Shown here: in pieces, positions 26,340 to 35,974 of the stretch | Numbering within the stretch: position 1 is the stretch's first letter | How the letters are laid out: the number at the start of each line of letters is the position of its first letter | Assembly: GCF_003122385.1 (NCBI RefSeq) | Contig: NZ_CP029255.1 | Coordinates: forward strand, 4,960,001-5,024,000 | Reading direction: 5' to 3' | DNA from: Flavobacterium crocinum | GTDB taxonomy: Bacteria > Bacteroidota > Bacteroidia > Flavobacteriales > Flavobacteriaceae | Length of the DNA stretch: 64,000 bases | Program-made: the position numbers and the translations under genes | Notes under the pieces: model-generated | Databases searched by the model: none | Seen by the model: the letters and a program-made list of their open reading frames with translations, nothing else | Told to the model about the DNA's origin: nothing

Positions 26340-27098
26340 TTGATTCTCAACCTAAAAAATACATTTGCCGAAATTGGAGAAACGACTTTGTTTGCTAAGA
26401 AGTTTTTTAAGGAGGTTTTTATTCCGCCTTACGAGACCAAAGAGTTTTTAAAACAATGTTATGTCATAGGCTATAAATCGCTTCCACTGGTTGCGATTAC
26501 GGGTTTTATTATGGGTTTGGTACTTACGCTGCAGTCAAGACCAACTTTAGTAAAATTTGGTGCCGAAAGCTGGCTTCCGGGAATGGTCGCGCTTTCCTTA
26601 ATTAGAGAAATTGCTCCGGTAATTACGGCCTTAATTTGCGCAGGAAAAATTTCATCGGGAATTGGTGCCGAATTAGGATCTATGAAAGTTACCGAACAGA
26701 TAGATGCTATGGAAGTTTCAGCTGTTAATCCCTATAATTATTTAGTTGTAACGAGAGTATTAGCCTGTACTTTAATGGTGCCAATTTTAGTTTTTTTTGC
26801 TGATGCGGTCGGAATTATTGGCGGTTATGTCGGGATTAATATTCACGGCGATGTCAATTTTTACCGATATCTCACTCAGATTGTTCAGTCGTTGGAATTC
26901 TTAGATCTTTTTCCTGCAACTTTAAAAACATTCTTCTTCGGATTTTTTATCGGAATGATTGGATGTTATAAAGGATTTAATGCCTCAAACGGAACAGAAA
27001 GTGTTGGACAGGCTGCAAACTCTTCAGTGGTTACAGCATCATTAAGCATATTTATTATTGATATGGTAGCTGTTCAAATAACCGACTTATTCTTTTAG
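26340..27098 (+). CDS. mlaE: MlaE-type ABC transporter permease
   Basis: 252 residues. The start is TTG 26340: the in-frame stop at 26304 leaves no ATG, and family similarity begins immediately (FAEIGETTLFAKKFF). An amphipathic N-terminal helix is followed by five TM segments. The signature LIREIAPVITALICAGKISSGIGAELGSMK lies at about 84-113. It forms the inner-membrane core of an MCE system moving phospholipids between inner and outer membrane. Operon order mlaE, mlaF, mlaD, with a 2-bp gap to mlaF. Confidence 0.94.
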   Translation: MILNLKNTFAEIGETTLFAKKFFKEVFIPPYETKEFLKQCYVIGYKSLPLVAITGFIMGLVLTLQSRPTLVKFGAESWLPGMVALSLIREIAPVITALICAGKISSGIGAELGSMKVTEQIDAMEVSAVNPYNYLVVTRVLACTLMVPILVFFADAVGIIGGYVGINIHGDVNFYRYLTQIVQSLEFLDLFPATLKTFFFGFFIGMIGCYKGFNASNGTESVGQAANSSVVTASLSIFIIDMVAVQITDLFF

Positions 27099-27100
27099 AA

Positions 27101-27880
27101 ATGGAAAAGGAAAAATTACATAAAGAACCGAAGACAAAAGAAAAAAATCAGACTCCGATTATTGAAATTAAAGATCTGCACAAAACTTTTGGAAAAGATA
27201 ATAAAATTCTGAAAGGCGTCAATCTGACTTTGAATAAAGGTGAAGACTTAGTGGTTTTAGGACGTTCAGGTTCTGGAAAATCGGTTACTATAAAATGTAT
27301 CGTCGGTTTGATTGAACCTGATAAAGGCGAAATAAAAGTATTTAATGAAAACGTACTTCATATTTCCAAAAAGGAACTGAATGAAATCAGAGTCAGAATT
27401 GGGTTTCTTTTTCAAAGTGGTGCTTTATACGATTCAATGTCAGTTCGGGAAAATCTTTCTTTTACATTAACCAAGCATAAAAGAGATTTAAGTGCCGAAG
27501 AAATTGAAAATGAAGTAATGGAAGCACTTGAAAATGTTGGTCTGGCCGATGCTATAGACAAAATGCCTTCTGAACTTTCAGGCGGTATGAGAAAAAGAAT
27601 CGGTTTGGCACGTACACTAATTCTAAAACCAGAAATCATTTTATACGACGAACCAACAACAGGTTTGGACACCATAACATCAAGAGAAATCAGCGAATTG
27701 ATTTTGGATATCAAACACAAACAAAAAACATCGTCAATCATTATTACGCACGATATGGCTTGTGCAAAGTTAACAGCCGATAGAATTGTTGTTTTAAAAG
27801 ACGGTGTAATTCATGCCGAAGGAACTTACGAAGAATTAGAAAAAGATGAAGACGAATGGGTACGCTCATTTTTTGAATAA
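27101..27880 (+). CDS. mlaF: MlaF-type ABC transporter ATPase
   Basis: 259 residues. The first 18 are a charged Lys/Glu extension beyond the usual start. Walker A is GRSGSGKS (54-61), Q-loop FLFQSGALYDS (103-113), signature LSGGM (159-163), Walker B with switch LYDEPTTGLD (181-190) and the H-loop ITHD. FLFQSGALYDSMSV is typical of the Mla branch. It powers lipid movement by MlaE. There is a 22-bp gap to mlaD. Confidence 0.95.
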   Translation: MEKEKLHKEPKTKEKNQTPIIEIKDLHKTFGKDNKILKGVNLTLNKGEDLVVLGRSGSGKSVTIKCIVGLIEPDKGEIKVFNENVLHISKKELNEIRVRIGFLFQSGALYDSMSVRENLSFTLTKHKRDLSAEEIENEVMEALENVGLADAIDKMPSELSGGMRKRIGLARTLILKPEIILYDEPTTGLDTITSREISELILDIKHKQKTSSIIITHDMACAKLTADRIVVLKDGVIHAEGTYEELEKDEDEWVRSFFE

Positions 27881-27902
27881 AGCAAAATAAATAATAGAAA
27901 TC

Positions 27903-28748
27903 ATGGAAAAGCAATCGGGATATACTTGGAAATTAGGAATGTTTGTAACAATAGGTTTACTGCTTTTTATAATGGCCGTATATTTTATTGGAAAACAACA
28001 AAACCTCTTCGGTTCTACCTTTCATATCACTTCTCAGTTTAAAACAGTAAGCGGACTGGAGGTTGGAAATAATGTTCGTTTCTCCGGAATTAATGTTGGA
28101 ACTGTCGAGCAGATTCAGTTAAAAAATGACTCAACTGTTTTAGTGGTTTTAGTAATGAAAGAAGATGTTCGAAAATTCATTAAAACCGATGCTACAGCCA
28201 GCATTGGTTCTGATGGTTTGATGGGAGACAAAGTTTTGACTATTTCTCCAGGAACAAAATCCACAAAAATTATAGAAGATAATGGACAACTTGCTTCAAT
28301 CGACGGAATCGAAATGCACGATATTATGAAAAGCGTTAAAAAGAGCGTGGATAATATTGGTGTGATTTCAGACGAAATAGCCATTTTTAGCCATAGCATG
28401 AATAATGGAAACGGCGCTCTAGCCCGTCTGGTTAAAGATGATAAAATGGCAAACAGCGTTTCAAACACACTTTCCAATTTAGAGACGGGTACAAAAGGTT
28501 TTAGTGATAATATGGAAGCTGCAAAAAGCAATTTCCTGTTTAGAGGTTACTTCAAGAAAAAAGAAAAAGAAAAGGCTCAGAAACAAGAAGAAAGAAAAGA
28601 GAAAAAAGAAGAAGCCAAAGAAAAAGCCGCTAAAGAAAAAGAACAAAAAGATAAGGAACTGAAAGAGCAACAAGAAAAAGCTCAAAAGGAAAAAGAAGAA
28701 AAACAAAAGCAGGAAGAAGCCAAAAAAGCGGAAACCGAAAAAAAATAA
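27903..28748 (+). CDS. mlaD: MlaD-type MCE protein with a long charged tail
   Basis: 281 residues: one N-terminal TM (about 10-28), then an MCE domain at 35-120 with SQFKTVSGLEVGNNVRFSGI and the VSGLxVGxxVRFxGIxVGxV pattern. A helical region ends near 215. The last 65 residues are almost only K, E, Q and A, a long charged helix. The MCE hexamer binds lipid in the periplasm. The tail is unusual for MlaD and may reach through the periplasm or bind partners. No mlaB or mlaC gene is nearby. Confidence 0.92.
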   Translation: MEKQSGYTWKLGMFVTIGLLLFIMAVYFIGKQQNLFGSTFHITSQFKTVSGLEVGNNVRFSGINVGTVEQIQLKNDSTVLVVLVMKEDVRKFIKTDATASIGSDGLMGDKVLTISPGTKSTKIIEDNGQLASIDGIEMHDIMKSVKKSVDNIGVISDEIAIFSHSMNNGNGALARLVKDDKMANSVSNTLSNLETGTKGFSDNMEAAKSNFLFRGYFKKKEKEKAQKQEERKEKKEEAKEKAAKEKEQKDKELKEQQEKAQKEKEEKQKQEEAKKAETEKK

Positions 28749-28792
28749 TCTTAGCTATAAAATTGGAATCTGGAATTTGAGGATTGAGATTT

Positions 28793-28834
28793 GGATTTTG
28801 GGATTCGGATTTTGGGATTCGGATTTTGGGATTT
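28793..28834 (+). repeat. Tandem 14-bp repeat, three copies
   Basis: GGATTTTGGGATTC twice (28793-28806, 28807-28820), then GGATTTTGGGATTT (28821-28834). It lies between mlaD and the AsmA-like gene, preceded by related degenerate words (TTGGAATCTGGAATTTGAGG). Confidence 0.9.
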
Positions 28835-28942
28835 CATAACATTCATAACTCACAGTTCTATATTACAACTTTTGAGTTTAAAATTCTGACAAAAACACTA
28901 TATTTTTAATATCTGTTTTTAGACAGCAAAAACTTACATTAT

Positions 28943-31765
28943 ATGCCTTTTACATTTAAACATACCGCCTTAAAATTTTTAAAGATTACCGGAATAACTA
29001 TTGCGGTAATCTTGTTTTTGCTATTTATTATTCCGTTGTTGTTTCCCGGGAAAGTAGCTTCAGAAGTAAAGAAAATTGCAAACGAACGCCTGGACACTAA
29101 ACTGGACTTTACAAAATCCAAGCTTTCCTTTTTTACTCATTTTCCGTCACTGACTGTTTCCTTAGATAATTTGTCTTTAACGGGTTCCAAACCTTTCAGT
29201 AATGATACCTTGTTAAAAGCAGATGAAGTGGCTTTCGGAATCAATTTAAAACGACTGATTTTTGATAATGAAGTAAAAATCAATAAACTTTATGTCTCTG
29301 ATGCTTTAATCAACGTAATGGTTAACGAAAAAGGTCAGGCCAATTATAACATTTATGTTGCTCCGGAAGATCGTAAAAATGAAAAAGAAGATCCAAACGC
29401 TCCGGAGGAAGGAACTGCAATTCGACTAGAAAGAATTGACTTAAAAAACTGTCATGTAAAATACAACGATCGTTCGGCTAAGATTTTAGTCGATGCAAAA
29501 GGCTTTAATTATGTTGGAAAGGGAAACCTAAGCGAAGATATTTTCGATTTGGCTACAGATGCCAGAATTGACAACTTAGATTTCTTTTACGATAGAACAG
29601 GTTATTTAAGAAGAAAAAAAGTCCAAGCCGATTTAATTACCCGAATCAATACACATTCGCTTTCATTTATTCTTCAAAAAAACGAATTAAAAATCAATAA
29701 ATTACCTTTAAAATTTACAGGTTTATTTACCATTTTAAGAGACGGATACAAAATCAATATTAAAGCCGCTTCAGAAAAAACTACGGTTAAAGATTTGTTG
29801 TCTGTAATGCCGCCGGAATATTTGACCTGGCTGGAGAAAACTGAAATTCAGGGAAGAAGTGATTTGGTATTGACTTTTAAAGGAGATTATAATGTTCCGA
29901 AAAAGCAAAAACCAAATTTAGCTTTTAATCTAAAAATTAATGACGGTTCGGTAAATTATAAAGATGCACCCGTTCCTTTAAAAAACTTTCAGATGGATTT
30001 AAATGCAATACTTCCATCGTTGGATACCGAACAACTATTGGTAAATCTTAGAACAATGAAATTTAAAGTAGGCGAAAAAGATTATTTCAATGCTTATTTA
30101 CATAGTAAAGGTTTAAGTGAAATGAACATCAATGCCAGCGTAAAAGGTGCTTTGGATCTTGCTGTTGTTGATGCTGCTTTAGGACTAAACAGTATAGATT
30201 TAAAAGGAATTTTAAAAACAAATATACAAGCCCGAGGACTTTTTAGCACATCCAAAAAATTGTTTCCAAAAACCATTGGAGGTATTTCGTTACGCAACGG
30301 CTGGCTGAAAACCGAATATTATCCGAACCCAATTACCGATATTACTTTTGTCGCCAATATGCTAAACAAAGCAGGAACTTTTCAGGATTTGATTGTTTCT
30401 GTTGCTCCTGCCTCTTTTACTTTTGAAGGAAATCCGGTGTATGTAAATGCTACTCTATCTGATTTTAGCGATTTGGCTTATAATGCAAAAATCAAAGGCG
30501 AACTGAATGTGGGAAGAATTTATCAGGTTTTCTCCCAAAAAGGTCTGGATTTAACTGGTTATGCCAAAGCCGATCTTTCACTAAAAGGAAAACAAAGTTA
30601 TGCCACAACCGGACAATATGATAAACTGGACAATAGAGGAACTATACTTCTAAAAAATATAAAAGCAACTTCAGAATTGTTTCCGAAAGCGTTTTTCATT
30701 AAAGAGGGAAATTTTCGCTTTCAAAACGAAAAAATGTGGTTTGAAAAATTTGATGCATCTTACGGAAAATCTGATTTTGCTATCAACGGCTATCTGTTGA
30801 ATACCATAAATTACTTTTTAGAATCAAACGGAACGTTAAGTGGTAATTTCAACTTAAAGTCAAAACTGATAAACGTTGATGAATTTATGGCGCTTGAAGA
30901 GGGTGAAAATAAAGATAAAAAAGTGGAGATTGAATATGCCAAAGAAGATCACCCAAAAATGAGTGGCGTTGTTATGGTTCCTAAAAATCTCAATGTCTCT
31001 TTAACTACAAATGCAGACAAAATAGAATATAACAAACTGATTTTTAATAAATTATCAGGAAAAATAGGTGTTAAAAAAGAAGGATTTTACTTAGAAAATA
31101 CTACCTTTAATATCATTGATTGTATTCTGGGAATTAATGCCTTTTATAAAGACGAATCGCCAACATCTGCACATTTTGATGCACATTTTACGGCTAAAGA
31201 TTTTGATGTGCAAAGGGCTTACAAAGAAATTCCAATGTTTCATGATATGGTTACTGCTGCCGAAAAAGCACATGGAATTATTTCTGTCGATTATAAAATA
31301 AAAGGTGATCTGAACGGAAATATGGGGCCAATTTATGAATCTTTAGAAGGTGGCGGAACAATAAATTTACGCGATGTAAAAATTAAAGGCCTGAAATTAT
31401 TTGACGGAATTAGTTCGAAAACAGGACAAAATGGTTTGAACAATCCTGATATGAAAGGGATTGAAATCAAATCGACAATAGATAAAAATTTAATCAATAT
31501 TGAGCCATTCACCTTTTCTGTAGCCAGTTTTAGACCTACAATAAAAGGAACTACAAGCTTTGACGGACTTTTGGATCTTAGAATGCGTCTTGGACTTCCT
31601 CTTTGGGGAATTATCGGATTTCCGATTGTTGTTACGGGAACACATGAAGCTCCAAAAATTAAAATTTTCAGCAAAACCGGACAGGAAATTAATCCTGCAG
31701 TTTATGATGAAAAAAATAATAAAGTAATTCGAAAAGAAAAAGTCAGCAAACCTAAAACAAAATAG
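28943..31765 (+). CDS. AsmA-family protein, 940 aa
   Basis: A large periplasmic protein anchored by one N-terminal TM (about 12-33), followed by the AsmA start motif (KVASEVKKIANERLDTKLDF, SFFTHFPSLTVSLDNLSL). The long beta-rich middle fits the repeating beta-groove of AsmA/TamB-like lipid-bridge proteins. The C-terminal block from about 780 (INLRDVKIKGLKLFDGI, then GTHEAPKIKIF) is the AsmA_2 region. The last residues are very Lys-rich. Its place after the mla operon fits a role in moving lipid to the outer membrane, which is inference. Confidence 0.9.
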   Translation: MPFTFKHTALKFLKITGITIAVILFLLFIIPLLFPGKVASEVKKIANERLDTKLDFTKSKLSFFTHFPSLTVSLDNLSLTGSKPFSNDTLLKADEVAFGINLKRLIFDNEVKINKLYVSDALINVMVNEKGQANYNIYVAPEDRKNEKEDPNAPEEGTAIRLERIDLKNCHVKYNDRSAKILVDAKGFNYVGKGNLSEDIFDLATDARIDNLDFFYDRTGYLRRKKVQADLITRINTHSLSFILQKNELKINKLPLKFTGLFTILRDGYKINIKAASEKTTVKDLLSVMPPEYLTWLEKTEIQGRSDLVLTFKGDYNVPKKQKPNLAFNLKINDGSVNYKDAPVPLKNFQMDLNAILPSLDTEQLLVNLRTMKFKVGEKDYFNAYLHSKGLSEMNINASVKGALDLAVVDAALGLNSIDLKGILKTNIQARGLFSTSKKLFPKTIGGISLRNGWLKTEYYPNPITDITFVANMLNKAGTFQDLIVSVAPASFTFEGNPVYVNATLSDFSDLAYNAKIKGELNVGRIYQVFSQKGLDLTGYAKADLSLKGKQSYATTGQYDKLDNRGTILLKNIKATSELFPKAFFIKEGNFRFQNEKMWFEKFDASYGKSDFAINGYLLNTINYFLESNGTLSGNFNLKSKLINVDEFMALEEGENKDKKVEIEYAKEDHPKMSGVVMVPKNLNVSLTTNADKIEYNKLIFNKLSGKIGVKKEGFYLENTTFNIIDCILGINAFYKDESPTSAHFDAHFTAKDFDVQRAYKEIPMFHDMVTAAEKAHGIISVDYKIKGDLNGNMGPIYESLEGGGTINLRDVKIKGLKLFDGISSKTGQNGLNNPDMKGIEIKSTIDKNLINIEPFTFSVASFRPTIKGTTSFDGLLDLRMRLGLPLWGIIGFPIVVTGTHEAPKIKIFSKTGQEINPAVYDEKNNKVIRKEKVSKPKTK

Positions 31766-31767
31766 TA

Positions 31768-32304
31768 ATGAAATCTGAAGCTCAGCATCATCATAATTCC
31801 TTTGAGAAATTTGCAACAAAAGTTTCCAAAGCTGCCGGAAGTACTACTGCCTTTATTGGTGCTTTTATTATTGTTGTTGCCTGGGCGGTTTCGGGACCTA
31901 TTTTCGATTATTCTGAAACCTGGCAATTAGTTATCAATACGGGAACTACGATTATCACTTTTTTGATGGTGTTTTTAATTCAGAAAGCACAGAATAAAGA
32001 TTCGCTTGCTATTCAGTTAAAATTAAATGAACTCGTTGCATCCAGTGAATCGTCCAGCAATAGTCTGGTTGATATTGAAAGTATGACCGAAGAAGAAATG
32101 ATCATTATTCAGAAATATTATCATCGTTTGAGCGAACTGGCTAAAAAAGACGAAAGCATCAGAACGTCTCATTCTATTGCTGAAGCCCATGAACTTCATA
32201 ATAGAAAACAGCAAAAGAGAAATAAACCTGCCACTAAAAAAAATATAAAAGATAATACCAAAAATACCACTAAAAACACCCCTAAAAACAACACCAAAAA
32301 ATGA
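31768..32304 (+). CDS. Low-affinity iron permease family protein
   Basis: 178 residues with two TM segments at about 25-44 and 52-72. The family core is TWQLVINTGTTIITFLMVFLIQKAQNKDS, then AIQLKLNELVASSE. Pfam iron_permease members are named after yeast Fet4-like proteins, but bacterial members have no shown transport, so the label is tentative. The C-terminal 35 residues are low-complexity Lys/Asn/Thr (NTTKNTPKNNTKK). It starts 2 bp after the AsmA stop and overlaps the next gene by 4 bp (ATGA). Confidence 0.85.
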   Translation: MKSEAQHHHNSFEKFATKVSKAAGSTTAFIGAFIIVVAWAVSGPIFDYSETWQLVINTGTTIITFLMVFLIQKAQNKDSLAIQLKLNELVASSESSSNSLVDIESMTEEEMIIIQKYYHRLSELAKKDESIRTSHSIAEAHELHNRKQQKRNKPATKKNIKDNTKNTTKNTPKNNTKK

Positions 32305-33500
32305 AATTAAGTTCTACCGAAACTTATTGGCCTCTAAAAGACGCTATGAAACATAGCTATCCCTCAATTGATTCTGATCTCAATACAGATATTTTAATCA
32401 TTGGTGGAGGAATTACGGGAGCTTTAATGGCTTATAAACTAGTAAATGAAGGAAAAAGAATTATCCTTCTGGACCGGCGTGATGTCTGTGGAGGCAGCAC
32501 GTCAGGAAGTACAGCATTGTTACAATATGAAATTGATGTCCCGTTACATCAATTAATTAAACTTCGAGGCGTAAAATGTGCCGTAGACAGTTATCAAAAT
32601 GGTAAAAAAGCCATTTTTGATCTTCGCAACATTATTGACACTGTAGGTTCTAACTGCAACTTCGAATTCAAAAAAAGCATCTATTTTACAACACTGAAAA
32701 AAGATGTTCCTTATTTAAAGAATGAATTTAAAATAAGGAAACAACACGGATTTGAAGTTAGCTGGCTCAGCAGATTTGAATTGCAAAAAATGGGCTTAAA
32801 CGCCATAGCAGCTATAGAATCTAAAACCGCTGCCGTAATGGATCCGTATAAATTGGCCACCGATTTACTGCATTACTGCCATCAAAAAGGCATGCAAATT
32901 TATGATCGAACCAATGTTACTTCCATACAACATCAAAAGGGTAAGATTATAGCTCATACCGATTCAAAAAATACGATAACAGCTTCTCATATCATACATT
33001 GTACGGGTTATGAAAGCACCGAAACCTTAACCGAAAAGGTAGTCGATTTAAAAAGCACTTATGTGATTACTTCTGAAAGTCAGCCTGATCTTCCGGAAAA
33101 CTTTAAACATGCTATTTTTTGGGATACCGCATCGCCTTATCATTACATAAGAACTACCGAAGACAACCGCATTATTATGGGAGGTGGTGACGAAGATTTT
33201 AAAGACCCTAAAAAGAGAGATAAATTAATTCCGAAAAAAGAACAATATCTTCTCAAACAATTCTCTAAACGTTTTCCGGATCTCGATTTTAAAATTGATT
33301 ATTCCTGGGCTGGAACCTTCGGAGAAACCAAAGACGGACTTCCCTATTTCGGAAAGCCCAATTCCAGACGAAACGAGCATTATATTTTGGGTTTCGGAGG
33401 CAACGGAATTACTTTCAGCGTTCTGGGAATGAATTCTATTCTGGATTCTCTTCACAATAAAAAGAATCAGGATTTGGAGTATTATAGGTTTGGAAGATAA
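32301..33500 (+). CDS. FAD-dependent oxidoreductase (DAO family)
   Basis: 399 residues. The N-terminal dinucleotide-binding fold is DILIIGGGITGALMA (GxGxxG at 35-40), with D58 at the end of strand 2 and the ARxGGG-like region CGGSTSGSTALLQYE at 62-76. The C-terminal block AGTFGETKDGLPYFG, then ILGFGGNGITFSV, is the second FAD-binding motif of DadA/glycine-oxidase relatives. It oxidises an amine or hydroxy acid; substrate unknown. Its ATG overlaps the upstream stop (ATGA), so translation is coupled. Confidence 0.92.
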   Translation: MKLSSTETYWPLKDAMKHSYPSIDSDLNTDILIIGGGITGALMAYKLVNEGKRIILLDRRDVCGGSTSGSTALLQYEIDVPLHQLIKLRGVKCAVDSYQNGKKAIFDLRNIIDTVGSNCNFEFKKSIYFTTLKKDVPYLKNEFKIRKQHGFEVSWLSRFELQKMGLNAIAAIESKTAAVMDPYKLATDLLHYCHQKGMQIYDRTNVTSIQHQKGKIIAHTDSKNTITASHIIHCTGYESTETLTEKVVDLKSTYVITSESQPDLPENFKHAIFWDTASPYHYIRTTEDNRIIMGGGDEDFKDPKKRDKLIPKKEQYLLKQFSKRFPDLDFKIDYSWAGTFGETKDGLPYFGKPNSRRNEHYILGFGGNGITFSVLGMNSILDSLHNKKNQDLEYYRFGR

Positions 33501-33504
33501 AAAA

Positions 33505-33577
33505 AAGATACTGAGATGCTGAGATACTAAGATTCTAAGTTTTTTTTAGAGTCTTAGTATCTTAGAACCTTAGCAAC
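33505..33577. terminator. Bidirectional hairpin of CTAAG words between convergent genes
   Basis: AGATACTAAGATTCTAAGTT (33522-33541) faces CTTAGTATCTTAGAACCTTA (33553-33572), each arm a run of 8-bp words of the type CTAAGATT. It fills the gap between convergent genes and probably terminates both. The same words recur at seven other places. Confidence 0.7.
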
Positions 33578-34531
33578 TTAAGAAAGAACTAACTCCATCT
33601 GGATATTACATCTCTTATATGGTGTTTCTAAGCCAAATACTTTTTCAAAACCTAGTTTATAATACAGGTTTATAGCAGGTTTCAAAATGGTGTTACTCTC
33701 TAAATATATTTTTTTTGCTCCCATTTCTTTTGCTTTATCTGTAATTGCTTTTCCCAAAAGCCAGCCAATACTTTTTCCTTGCGCTCTGGGTGAAACAGCC
33801 ATTTTTGCCATTTCGAAATCGTAATCCGGGTTTTCCATTTTAATAAGTGCACAAACACCTGCCGGTTCATTTTCATACAAAGCAACCAGGATTTTTCCGC
33901 CTTTATCAATGATGTATTCTTCAGGATTGTCCAATGCTTTATAATCAGATTCTTCCATTTCAAAATATTTCGAAATCCATTCTACGTTTAGAGCTCTGAA
34001 TGCTTCCCTGTATTGAGAATCATATTCTACGATTTCTACATCTTTGCTTTCGCGAAGTTTCTTCTGATCGCTTACTCTTTTAAACATCGATTTTTGACTT
34101 AATAAAAACTCCCATTCGTCGAGCGCTGCCCAAAGATTATGTGTTGATTCTGAAATTAAACCGTCAATAGCAACATCAATATCTTTTAACTGCTGCTGAA
34201 TTGTTTTAGAAAGCAAAATCCCTTTCGCAGTCAAAACCACATTGTTTCTTCTCTTATCATCAGTTTTTAAGCTTTCTTCTACTATTCCTGCTGCCGTCAT
34301 TTCCTGAATTATTTTGCTTACAGAAGGCTGTGAATGACCAATTTCATTTGCAATTTCGGTTATAGTCAATTCTCTTTCTTCTGTCAAAACATAAAAAACA
34401 GGAAACCACTTCGGCACAAAATCAACGCCGTATAATTCATAAATTTTAGAAGCATCATCGGTTATTGCTGCTGTCATTAAACGCAAACGACTCCCCAAAG
34501 CCGCTTTACCCACTTTATCAAAAAATTCCAT
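33578..34531 (-). CDS. MarR-type HTH fused to a GNAT acetyltransferase
   Basis: 317 residues. The N-terminal winged HTH of MarR type (about 1-150) contains TITEIANEIGHSQPSVSKIIQEM as the recognition helices and a KTDDKRRN wing. The C-terminal GNAT domain (about 160-317) has MAVSPRAQGKSIGWLLG as the acetyl-CoA motif. Such fusions are common in Bacteroidetes and may couple a metabolite-modifying activity to repression. A palindrome ATAACCAGTTAT sits just upstream. Confidence 0.92.
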   Translation of the reverse strand: MEFFDKVGKAALGSRLRLMTAAITDDASKIYELYGVDFVPKWFPVFYVLTEERELTITEIANEIGHSQPSVSKIIQEMTAAGIVEESLKTDDKRRNNVVLTAKGILLSKTIQQQLKDIDVAIDGLISESTHNLWAALDEWEFLLSQKSMFKRVSDQKKLRESKDVEIVEYDSQYREAFRALNVEWISKYFEMEESDYKALDNPEEYIIDKGGKILVALYENEPAGVCALIKMENPDYDFEMAKMAVSPRAQGKSIGWLLGKAITDKAKEMGAKKIYLESNTILKPAINLYYKLGFEKVFGLETPYKRCNIQMELVLS

Positions 34532-34547
34532 AACAATAATTAATTAT

Positions 34548-34559
34548 ATAACCAGTTAT
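34548..34559. promoter_or_regulatory. Candidate operator ATAACCAGTTAT
   Basis: 5-bp arms ATAAC/GTTAT around CA, 17 bp upstream of the MarR-GNAT start. A near-consensus -7 box (TACATTTA on the minus strand) lies just beyond it. It is suited to autorepression by the MarR-GNAT protein. Confidence 0.45.
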
Positions 34560-34574
34560 GTAAATGTATAATTT

Positions 34575-34752
34575 TTTTTAGATACTAAGCAACTAAGGTT
34601 CTAAGATTCTAAGTTTTTCAACTTAAAATTCTTAGAACCTCAGTGTTTATATATCATGCTTTAGAGCTAACGACTTTATATTTAATTCTGTAGTATTATT
34701 ACAATTCAAAAAAACTTAGGATCTCAGCATCTTAGAACCTTAATAACTTTGG
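34575..34752. repeat. CTAAG-word repeats between araC-like and marR-gnat genes
   Basis: CTAAGCAACTAAGGTTCTAA and onward (34587-34614) faces ATTCTTAGAACCTCAG (34627-34642). A third run, TTAGGATCTCAGCATCTTAG (34715-34734), lies near the AraC-like stop. Same family as 33505-33577. Confidence 0.7.
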
Positions 34753-34755
34753 CGT

Positions 34756-35781
34756 TTACGCCGTAATAGCCAAAGAATTCAAATTAAACTTATACTCCTT
34801 TGGACTACAATTGAATTTTTGTTTGAAAATTTTAGAGAAATAACTTCTGCTGGTAAAACCAATGCAATACACAATTTCGGAAATATTCAAATCAGATGTT
34901 CTGATAAGGATTTCTGCTTTCAATACACGCATATGCGTGATGTAATCGTTGACAGTACGATTGTGAATCATTTTAAACCCTTCCTGAAGTTTGTTTGGAG
35001 ACAAACCTGATTTTTTACTTAATGATTTTATTGAAAAAGCTTCTTCCGGACTTGTTTTGATAAACTCTGAAAGTTCTTTGATTTCTTCCATTTCTCTTAA
35101 AGTCAATCCGTTTGAATCGTTTGCAAAAGAATGCAAATCGTCTGAATGCTGCTGAATTTCCATCGCCAGAATAATTCTCATAATTCCTTCTTTCAATAAA
35201 TTTCTAACAATTCCGGTTTGTGTAATTGAATTAAGCTGTTCGATTTTTTCGGCAATCTGCAAATTATACGAGCCAATATAAAAGAAATCCTGAACCAGAT
35301 TATTCTCAAAAAAAGTATCCTTAACCTGCTGATTTAAAGAATGGGCCTGAGCTGTAGCATCAACCTGAGTTCCAACGATTATTAAGGTCAGTTTCGTTTT
35401 TTTTCCTTTTTCAAAAAATAAAACATTATCCTGGTTTTGTTTAGACGTTACAATGGCCGTCTGGAATGTTTTTAATTTTCGTTCCTCTCCATTCAGTCCA
35501 AAACTATGAGATAAATTTCCTTTAGAACAATAAGCAAAATAAATAGGAGACGATTTTACATTCAGAATATCCAGTCGCACATCTGTTGAAAATGTCATAT
35601 CAAACTGCACATAAGAAATATTATCATTAAAGGAAGCACCTACAATTGAGCCTTCAGCAAAACTATTTTCTACTTCCAGTGAATATTCATCTAAATCAAA
35701 AGTTACCTTCCCGCCAAAATTAGCTTGAAGTTCATCAAATATATTTTGAGTTTGTTCTGTATTTATGGTAATAATTTTCAT
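34756..35781 (-). CDS. AraC-family transcriptional regulator
   Basis: 341 residues from the ATG at 35781 (MKIITINTEQ). A further ATG 24 bp upstream gives a less typical start. The N-terminal sensing domain (about 1-215) matches no effector domain I can name. The C-terminal double HTH (about 240-338) has SIKSLSKKSGLSPNKLQEGF in HTH1 and the signature IVYCIGFTSRSYFSKIFKQKFNCSPKEYK in HTH2. Monocistronic, divergent from the DNA glycosylase gene. Confidence 0.92.
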   Translation of the reverse strand: MKIITINTEQTQNIFDELQANFGGKVTFDLDEYSLEVENSFAEGSIVGASFNDNISYVQFDMTFSTDVRLDILNVKSSPIYFAYCSKGNLSHSFGLNGEERKLKTFQTAIVTSKQNQDNVLFFEKGKKTKLTLIIVGTQVDATAQAHSLNQQVKDTFFENNLVQDFFYIGSYNLQIAEKIEQLNSITQTGIVRNLLKEGIMRIILAMEIQQHSDDLHSFANDSNGLTLREMEEIKELSEFIKTSPEEAFSIKSLSKKSGLSPNKLQEGFKMIHNRTVNDYITHMRVLKAEILIRTSDLNISEIVYCIGFTSRSYFSKIFKQKFNCSPKEYKFNLNSLAITA

Positions 35782-35974
35782 GGCTACGGAATTTAAATTC
35801 GACAATTTGCGAAACAGATTTTAAACAAATTACATCCTGATTCATTTCTAAAAATCTGTGATTCAAAGTTCGTTTAATCACAAATCAATAATGTTATATA
35901 ATTTTCGCGTTTTGTTTTATAATTCCTTATTAATGATTATTTTAACTTAGCTCAAAAAATATCGATTACTTAAT

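Noticed and set aside
28479..28706. Minus-strand Phe/Leu-rich membrane ORF
   Set aside because: It is the exact complement of the K/E-rich tail of mlaD and an artefact of that low complexity.
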